Source: Alphaproteobacteria bacterium (GTDB lineage: Bacteria > Pseudomonadota > Alphaproteobacteria > Rs-D84). From it: a DNA stretch of 10,577 nt. The DNA is taken from contig JAEDOP010000015.1 in NCBI GenBank assembly GCA_016301865.1, positions 1-10,577 of the forward strand, written 5' to 3'. Within the stretch, counting starts at the first letter, position 1; each line of letters begins with the position of its first letter. The notes beneath the pieces were generated by a model. The model was given only the letters and a program-made list of their open reading frames with translations, was not told where the DNA came from and searched no databases. Made by a program: the position numbers and the translations under genes. This document shows positions 6,156-10,577 of this stretch, piece after piece.

Positions 6156-7378
6156 TGAAAAAAATAATGTGTATTTTTGCTATAGCATTTATTGCACACA
6201 ACGCATATGGCACCACCGCCTCAGCATTAGGGGGCATTGACATATTCGAAGGCGGAATTGACAATCCTACAAACTGGACGCAACCAACACGAACATACAA
6301 ATACACTGTTGGCGCAGATGGGGTATCACTATATCATGGCAATCAAAAATTACCAGTAACATTAAAAACACCAACAACACCTGGCACACAACGCAGTGTT
6401 ACCGATTATGCAATCGCCCCACGCCCAAGACCCACACCAACCCCTGGTCCTACACCAACCCCTGGGCCCACACCAACTCCTGGTCCTATACCAACCCCTG
6501 GTCCTACACCAACTCCTGGACCAACACCAACTCCTGGACCCACACCAACTCCTGGGCCCACACCAACCCCTGGTCCCACACCAACTCCTGGTCCCACACC
6601 AACTCCTGGTCCTACACCAACCACTGGGACCACACCAACCCCTGGGACCACTCCAACCACTGGGACCACACCAACCCCTGGGACCACTCCAAAAAAAGTC
6701 AACTTAACAGCAGGCAATGTATTGACTGCTGTTGCTGGGGGGGCACTCGGTGCATACGGAATATACACAAACACCACCGGCAAACACGAACATACTGGCA
6801 AAAATGTCGTTGACGGCACTATATCTGGCATCATTGGCGGTGTTGCTATTGGCGCACGGGCAGGGGCCCGGGGTGGCTGGATTGGTGCTGCACTTGGCGC
6901 GGTTGCGGGCGGATTAATCACAGGTTCTCAGTTATTCTCAGAGGACGACTGCTTATACGACCCTATAATACCAAATGAACAGGGCACCCCGACGTTTACA
7001 TGTTGCAACACAGTATTTAACAAAGGCGAACGATTCGCAGAAATTGGCGATTATATGTTCTGTGACTCAACAAATGAAAACGGACAACCCTATGCCGGTG
7101 TTCGTCAATGCTTGCAAGGGGGCTCGCAGACAAAACTGGGATGGTGGGACGGTTTATGGCAACAAGATGCCTGGACCGCAGGATGCACAGAACGCTGGTG
7201 CAACAACAATAAACCACCGCACGACAATGTAATTCTAATTCCAGACACAAAAAACTTTTGCTGGAAATGGCAATTGGCGACCGATGATGCTTCATCCGAC
7301 CCATACACCACAACAATCAACAAATTACAATCCGCAATCCGCGCATATGAAAAGCAATGCGGAACACCAAACAAATAA
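6155..7378 (+). CDS. Exported protein with PTPTPG linker, glycine zipper and Cys-rich C-terminal region
   Basis: A 407-residue protein of unknown family. Residues 1-19 are a signal peptide (MKKIMCIFAIAFIAHNAYG). A short beta-rich N-domain (20-90, with YKYTVGADGVSLYHGNQKLPV) leads to a Pro/Thr/Gly linker of 14 six-residue units (93-176). A small-residue hydrophobic region with repeated GxxxG-like spacing (186-257, AVAGGALGAYG, IIGGVAIGARAGARGGWIGA) resembles glycine-zipper segments, which can insert into or oligomerise in membranes. The C-terminal 140 residues hold nine cysteines and many tryptophans (GWWDGLW, RWC, CWKW), suggesting a disulfide-locked extracytoplasmic domain. The ATG at 6155 overlaps the previous stop (TAATG) and has AAAGGGA upstream; earlier in-frame starts lie inside the upstream gene and lack a signal peptide. 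Confidence 0.85.
   Translation: MKKIMCIFAIAFIAHNAYGTTASALGGIDIFEGGIDNPTNWTQPTRTYKYTVGADGVSLYHGNQKLPVTLKTPTTPGTQRSVTDYAIAPRPRPTPTPGPTPTPGPTPTPGPIPTPGPTPTPGPTPTPGPTPTPGPTPTPGPTPTPGPTPTPGPTPTTGTTPTPGTTPTTGTTPTPGTTPKKVNLTAGNVLTAVAGGALGAYGIYTNTTGKHEHTGKNVVDGTISGIIGGVAIGARAGARGGWIGAALGAVAGGLITGSQLFSEDDCLYDPIIPNEQGTPTFTCCNTVFNKGERFAEIGDYMFCDSTNENGQPYAGVRQCLQGGSQTKLGWWDGLWQQDAWTAGCTERWCNNNKPPHDNVILIPDTKNFCWKWQLATDDASSDPYTTTINKLQSAIRAYEKQCGTPNK
6431..6690 (+). repeat. 18-bp intragenic tandem repeat (14 units) encoding PTPTPG
   Basis: Fourteen full units of an 18-bp CCCACACCAACCCCTGGT-like sequence, plus 8 bp of a fifteenth, all in frame. Units 1-10 encode PTPTPG (unit 4 is PIPTPG); units 11-14 drift to PTPTTG, TTPTPG, TTPTTG, TTPTPG. 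A 28-nt stretch at 6629-6656 recurs exactly at 6665-6692, which points to recent duplication of a two-unit (36-bp) block by slippage or unequal crossover. Confidence 0.95.
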
Positions 7379-9045
7379 TGTACAAAGTGTACCCATTACT
7401 TTTTTTGATGTTTTTATCCCCTGCGTGGGCAGATGACGCGCCGGCCACCGAATGTGCGTCGCGTGCATTTGCCGACGCATTGGCGCAAACCGCGAATACG
7501 GCCCTTGAAACCGCACACGAAACCGATATTCAAACCTGGATTTATCAAACATTTGCATTACCTGATGTGCTAAATACTGTACTGGCGTGTCCAGAAATCG
7601 CGGGCGTCGCCGATGACGAAACAATCAAATTCACCCCCATCCAATATACATTCCCCGGGGGACGTGAAATTGTCATTAACTATGAAACCCAGCCCAAGAT
7701 ATTAAAACAACGCATTATGCTGGGGGACAAACGCGACCTGCCGTCCGGTGGGGACAGTCCACGCATCGGCGCACGCGATGATGATGCTATATGGACAAAC
7801 ACAGATCCCGCCTGGTACGCCATTATGGTAACCGAACATGGTGCATTGGATGAATTTGTTGGTCCAAACAAAAACAACACAATTTCACTGAACTATATAA
7901 AAAACAATATCGATAAATTATTCCCGTCGGGCAATGGCGGCACATGCACCGACCGCAGTGCCGTATCCCGCGACACAACCACCATAAACACAGTTATGCG
8001 TGAACACACCGTTAATATTGACGATGATACCAACGATTACTATGTCGCGGGCGATGTAAATCTGCAATGGATTTCATATGCCGAAATGGCACTGGATGTC
8101 GTTATAACGGTTGCGACAATGGGGGGCGGCCTGGTAATATCAGGTGCGACAAAATCCGCCCGCGCATCCCGCGCATTAAAGGGCCTGGGCACAACAATCA
8201 AAACATTAGAAAAATCAGACGACGTTGTAAAATACATACGCGCCACACGCGACGCGGCAAAATTAACTGATGAAATCAAGGCACTGGATACGGTTGCCGA
8301 CGCCGCAAAAATCGCCGACAAAACCCGCGAACTGGATAAATTAAATGATACAATAAAAACACTGGAATCGGCGGATGACGTAAAAAAATATCGCGATGCG
8401 ACCAAAACATTTTCGGAACTAAACACATATCGACACAGCCTGCGCGGTCTGCGTGCAATCCGCACCGCCCAGCGTGGCAACATAATTGCGCGCACAGTAC
8501 GCGCAAGCAAGGCCGCCGTATCTGGCAACAAATTAATCACTCGCGCCGCCAAAATGGGACGCAGTGGCAAAATATCCGCCCGTGTTCGTGATTGGTTGTT
8601 CAATTCAACAATGAAAAACATTGGCACACTGGGCAAAATCCAGGCAACTGGTGGCCTGTTGTACGGCGCGATTAAATTCGCCGGCGACATGTACGACTGG
8701 ACCGAAACCAGCACCGGCGATTTCACCAGTGGTGTTGACTTTGCACCCCTGTTATTATTATCCGCAGATGATTTACAGGGCCAGGAAAACGTTGTAAATC
8801 ATGGCATGTGGCTGATGTGGGCGGGCGACTCGGTCAGCGCGGCCGACGATGACGCAGCATATTTACAGGCAATGGACTTTGCCGCCAAATTTCACCAGGA
8901 TTTAACCGAATACCAAGACGACACCGCCGCCCCGTGCAACATAGATATATTTGTCGTGCGTCCTGTGTTGCGAAATCCAGGCTCGGACAATCCAGAATTA
9001 TATTATCTGATAATGAATGACAAACCATGGACAACAAATGAATAG
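7378..9045 (+). CDS. Exported 555-residue protein with three tandem 26-residue helical repeats, function unknown
   Basis: I do not recognise the family. Residues 1-18 are a signal peptide (cleavage near AWA-DDA). Residues 20-230 are a soluble domain with C26, C71 and C190. A hydrophobic, Gly-rich segment at 237-257 (MALDVVITVATMGGGLVISGA) could be a membrane or membrane-active helix. Residues 273-350 are three 26-residue repeats. Residues 351-405 are strongly basic (Arg/Lys/Ala) and 412-437 are a second Gly-rich hydrophobic stretch. The acidic C-terminal domain (about 440-555) holds C520. Two hydrophobic hairpin-like segments around a charged helical bundle are seen in some pore-forming or translocated proteins, but that is only a resemblance. 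The ATG at 7378 overlaps the previous stop (TAATG) and has little Shine-Dalgarno, so translation probably depends on the upstream gene. Confidence 0.83.
   Translation: MYKVYPLLFLMFLSPAWADDAPATECASRAFADALAQTANTALETAHETDIQTWIYQTFALPDVLNTVLACPEIAGVADDETIKFTPIQYTFPGGREIVINYETQPKILKQRIMLGDKRDLPSGGDSPRIGARDDDAIWTNTDPAWYAIMVTEHGALDEFVGPNKNNTISLNYIKNNIDKLFPSGNGGTCTDRSAVSRDTTTINTVMREHTVNIDDDTNDYYVAGDVNLQWISYAEMALDVVITVATMGGGLVISGATKSARASRALKGLGTTIKTLEKSDDVVKYIRATRDAAKLTDEIKALDTVADAAKIADKTRELDKLNDTIKTLESADDVKKYRDATKTFSELNTYRHSLRGLRAIRTAQRGNIIARTVRASKAAVSGNKLITRAAKMGRSGKISARVRDWLFNSTMKNIGTLGKIQATGGLLYGAIKFAGDMYDWTETSTGDFTSGVDFAPLLLLSADDLQGQENVVNHGMWLMWAGDSVSAADDDAAYLQAMDFAAKFHQDLTEYQDDTAAPCNIDIFVVRPVLRNPGSDNPELYYLIMNDKPWTTNE
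8194..8427 (+). repeat. Three tandem 78-bp units encoding 26-residue helical repeats
   Basis: The units cover residues 273-298, 299-324 and 325-350. In all three copies position 2 is Ile, 3 Lys, 5 Leu, 10 Asp, 13 Lys, 18 Thr and 24 Leu; position 6 is acidic. Copies 1 and 3 are closest (TIKTLE..DDV.KY). The regular spacing of Leu/Ile with alternating charges suggests stacked helices or a continuous coiled coil. Confidence 0.8.
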
Positions 9046-10063
9046 GGCGCAAATATTCTTTATCGTTTTATTCATAATGTCTAATGCCCACGCGGCACAA
9101 TCTTTTTTACGCCCCACATCATTTCCAACAACATCCATGGACGCATCATTTGTCGAACGTCGCGACAGTGCCGCCGCCGGATACAAACCATTTGCCGGGC
9201 GCAGTGCATACCAACCAATCGTCATCGAATCCGAAGAAAAATATATGTTGCGCCATGCAGAATCCATACGTCAAAACGATATTTCAACCATGACCAACAC
9301 ACAATATTGTGCAAAATACCCATTGGACGCAACACGTTGTCCCCAAACACCGGGCGCAGTTGACGCCACCATCGCAATCGGCGATCGTCCCCAACTATCT
9401 AAACCATATACAACGGCCACGCGCGTTGGCACCGCCACAAACGGGCAACCAGTTATTGCCAGCCCACACATCCACGACGGCCCATGCACCCCACCACAGC
9501 GCAGCAACGTGTTTTCAAACACAATCCTGACCAGTGGACAATACCGCCAATCCGATCCGGCATTTGAAAAAACAATGATAACAACATTCCGCGCCGAAGG
9601 TGGCTGTGGCAATCACCCGAACGATTCCGGCGGCTATACATGCTATGGCATATCACAAAACAACAATCCTGGAATCGACGTCCGCAACATCACCCGCGCC
9701 GATGCCGAAAACATTGCCCACCAAAAATACTATGCCCAATACGGCATTGATAAATTACCCGACTATATTCGCAGTGATGTATTCACATTCGGCTTGGCGT
9801 CGGGCCCGGTTACCGCCATACATAACCTGTGCCGCGTCCTGGGCATACCCGAACGCAATAGCATAGACAGCGAAATTGTAATGGCGACGGAAAACTATAA
9901 CGGCGACCTGCATAACGACTATCTGGACGCCATGCAACAATATTTCATAAAATGCGCATCAAAACCGGGCCAGGATGTATTTTTAACCGGCTGGATGAAC
10001 CGCGTAAAATTGACACGCGAAAACAGTTGTCATTATCCAACCACAGATCCAATTATCCAATAA
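9038..10063 (+). CDS. Exported GH108-like lysozyme with N-terminal shared segment
   Basis: A 341-residue predicted peptidoglycan hydrolase. Residues 1-19 are a signal peptide (MNRAQIFFIVLFIMSNAHA). Residues 29-75 are the segment shared with the first exported protein. Residues 90-165 are a Thr/Pro linker with C91, C101 and C150. From about 172 a GH108 (ZliS-type lysozyme) domain follows: AFEKTMITTFRAEGG with E187 as the expected catalytic glutamate, then NDSGGYTCYGIS, ITRADAENIAHQKYY, an FTFGLASG.VTAIHNLCRVLG helix and the closing GWMNRV. Extra cysteines C190 and C202 flank the active-site loop and could form a disulfide suited to the periplasm. It would cut glycan strands in the periplasm, possibly to let an envelope structure pass. 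The start at 9038 overlaps the upstream gene by 8 nt; an ATG at 9017 is possible but would extend the signal peptide needlessly. Confidence 0.87.
   Translation: MNRAQIFFIVLFIMSNAHAAQSFLRPTSFPTTSMDASFVERRDSAAAGYKPFAGRSAYQPIVIESEEKYMLRHAESIRQNDISTMTNTQYCAKYPLDATRCPQTPGAVDATIAIGDRPQLSKPYTTATRVGTATNGQPVIASPHIHDGPCTPPQRSNVFSNTILTSGQYRQSDPAFEKTMITTFRAEGGCGNHPNDSGGYTCYGISQNNNPGIDVRNITRADAENIAHQKYYAQYGIDKLPDYIRSDVFTFGLASGPVTAIHNLCRVLGIPERNSIDSEIVMATENYNGDLHNDYLDAMQQYFIKCASKPGQDVFLTGWMNRVKLTRENSCHYPTTDPIIQ
9122..9262 (+). repeat. Shared 47-residue segment, copy B
   Basis: Residues 29-75 of the lysozyme protein, directly after the signal peptide, match residues 200-246 of the exported protein at 5280-6155. 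Both copies are followed after a short gap by a polar stretch with a YC pair (NAYCQQ and TQYCAK), so the homology may reach slightly further. Confidence 0.8.
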
Positions 10064-10073
10064 TTTATTCCTG

Positions 10074-10102
10074 TTGTATTTTATGTGCTAAATTCGTATA
10101 AT
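10074..10102 (+). promoter_or_regulatory. Predicted sigma70 promoter of the small Cys-rich protein gene
   Basis: TTGTAT (10074-10079) and a perfect TATAAT (10097-10102) are spaced by 17 nt. The predicted +1 near 10109 leaves a leader of about 15 nt containing a GGGGG Shine-Dalgarno at 10113-10117. This gives the gene its own transcription, separate from the exported-protein operon. Confidence 0.65.
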
Positions 10103-10124
10103 AGATGCATACGGGGGATGAATG

Positions 10125-10442
10125 ATGAAAAGAATATTGCTGTCATTAATTGTTGTTTTAACAACCGCATGCGCCGCCAACGCGTACCAGGTTATATCGT
10201 CCAAGGAACTGGGACAAAACGATGCAAAAAACCAAAACGTGGTTGTAAAGTGCACAACCGACACGGGACGTGTTTCTAATCAAACCTGTTCCTTGCGCCG
10301 CTATGCTAAATGCAGTGGCACTGGCACGAAAAAGCGTTGCAGTGGTTGGCAACCATGGCGCGATTTGCGCAACCCATCAAAACAATTCTCAGACTGGAAG
10401 GCTGCGGCATCCGCCTGCTGTCGCGCCAAGGGTTTGCGTTAA
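10125..10442 (+). CDS. Small basic Cys-rich exported protein, function unknown
   Basis: A 105-residue protein (or 106 from the ATG at 10122; GGGGGA is better spaced for 10125). Residues 1-20 form a signal peptide ending ACAANA, with likely cleavage before Tyr21. The mature 85 residues contain six cysteines (43, 55, 63, 72, 98, 99) and many Lys/Arg, with SGWQPWRD in the middle and an ASACCRAKG end. This suggests a compact, disulfide-bonded, positively charged periplasmic or secreted protein. The family is not recognised. A promoter and a terminator closely bracket it, so it is a monocistronic unit. It could bind an anionic polymer or partner, or be a small effector; nothing in the sequence decides this. 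Confidence 0.8.
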   Translation: MKRILLSLIVVLTTACAANAYQVISSKELGQNDAKNQNVVVKCTTDTGRVSNQTCSLRRYAKCSGTGTKKRCSGWQPWRDLRNPSKQFSDWKAAASACCRAKGLR

Positions 10443-10461
10443 AACGAAAGCAACAAATTTT

Positions 10462-10485
10462 CCGCCCCCACGGCGGGATTTTTTA
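10462..10485 (+). terminator. Rho-independent terminator
   Basis: CCGCC (10462-10466) and GGCGG (10472-10476) form a GC stem with a 5-nt loop, followed by GATTTTTTA. It lies about 20 nt after the stop of the small Cys-rich gene. Confidence 0.75.
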
Positions 10486-10550
10486 TTCCGCATTTACCTA
10501 GATAAATAAAAGTTTAGTTGAGTATTTATTTTGAGGAAATTAAGAACCTT

Positions 10551-10577
10551 TGTCATCCCCGCGAAGGCGGGGATAGG
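10551..10577. repeat. GC-rich palindromic intergenic repeat, cut by window edge
   Basis: ATCCCCGC (10555-10562) and GCGGGGAT (10567-10574) form a perfect 8-bp hairpin with a GAAG loop, inside TTTGTCATCCCCGCGAAGGC. This matches the GTCAT(C/T)CCCGCGAA(G/A)GCGGG(G/A)AT type of short dispersed palindrome known from many proteobacterial genomes. No T tract follows in the window, so it is not an obvious terminator. The preceding stretch from about 10487 is AT-rich, holds no gene, and contains only a weak AAATAAA/TTTATTT inverted pair (10504-10510, 10525-10531). Confidence 0.6.

Noticed and set aside
6431..6690. CRISPR-like array
   Set aside because: The 18-bp units are directly contiguous with no spacers and maintain a reading frame, so this is a coding tandem repeat.
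6406..6921. Minus-strand open frame encoding a long GVGVGP repeat
   Set aside because: It is the antisense of the PTPTPG minisatellite. The regular repeat lacks stops in other frames, and the plus-strand gene has a signal peptide, a Shine-Dalgarno and operon coupling.
8040..8726. 228-residue minus-strand open frame
   Set aside because: It lies wholly inside the 555-residue exported protein gene, has no promoter or Shine-Dalgarno that I can see, and has a composition typical of an antisense shadow.
10125..10187. Lipoprotein signal peptide in the small Cys-rich protein (Cys16 in TTAC)
   Set aside because: The residues before the cysteine (Leu-Thr-Thr-Ala) do not fit the lipobox, which needs Leu or similar at -3, and a good signal peptidase I site (ANA) follows.
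10504..10531. AAATAAA/TTTATTT inverted pair as a regulatory hairpin
   Set aside because: It is only seven A/T pairs with a 14-nt loop in an AT-rich stretch, easily expected by chance.

Overview
The window comes from an alphaproteobacterium. The diagnostic gene is gcrA, a cell-cycle transcription factor essentially confined to that class, and a DUF2155 gene supports the placement. The moderate-to-low GC content, many small exported proteins without clear relatives and tight gene packing suggest an uncultured, possibly host-associated lineage; that last point is inference only.

Layout. (1) 1-486, minus strand: a truncated gene of unknown function follows a DUF2155 exported protein gene. (2) 578-2036, plus strand: a two-gene unit encodes an AbiEii-family nucleotidyltransferase without its usual AbiEi antitoxin, then a COG4186-type metallophosphoesterase; a clear terminator closes it. 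The 91-bp divergent region between (1) and (2) carries two near-consensus sigma70 promoters whose predicted +1 positions fall on or within a base or so of the two start codons, so both mRNAs look leaderless. (3) 2070-4713, minus strand: gcrA is followed by a long single-pass membrane protein with a coiled coil on one side of the membrane and a Pro/Val/Glu-rich arm ending in a six-cysteine tail on the other. (4) 4787-10063, plus strand: a minimal A24 prepilin peptidase precedes four genes for proteins with Sec signal peptides. The four are joined by 1-, 1- and 8-nt overlaps and are probably translationally coupled. (5) 10125-10442: a small basic, cysteine-rich exported protein has its own promoter and terminator. 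(6) The right edge enters a GC-rich palindromic intergenic repeat.

The four-gene exported cluster is the most unusual part. Its first and last members share a 47-residue segment (25 identities without gaps). In the first protein it lies near the C-terminus. In the last it comes just after the signal peptide, ahead of a GH108-like lysozyme domain. The second member carries a 14-unit PTPTPG linker, a glycine-zipper segment and a nine-cysteine C-terminal region. The third has three tandem 26-residue helical repeats. A peptidoglycan-cleaving enzyme, proteins that look built to span or sit in the envelope, and a neighbouring prepilin peptidase together suggest an uncharacterised envelope assembly or secretion device. 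No member except the peptidase and the lysozyme can be assigned a function from sequence.

The gcrA/prepilin-peptidase intergenic region has overlapping divergent promoters, and a GANTC site lies inside the predicted gcrA promoter spacer. That is the kind of position at which GcrA acts on CcrM-methylated promoters, so gcrA may regulate itself.
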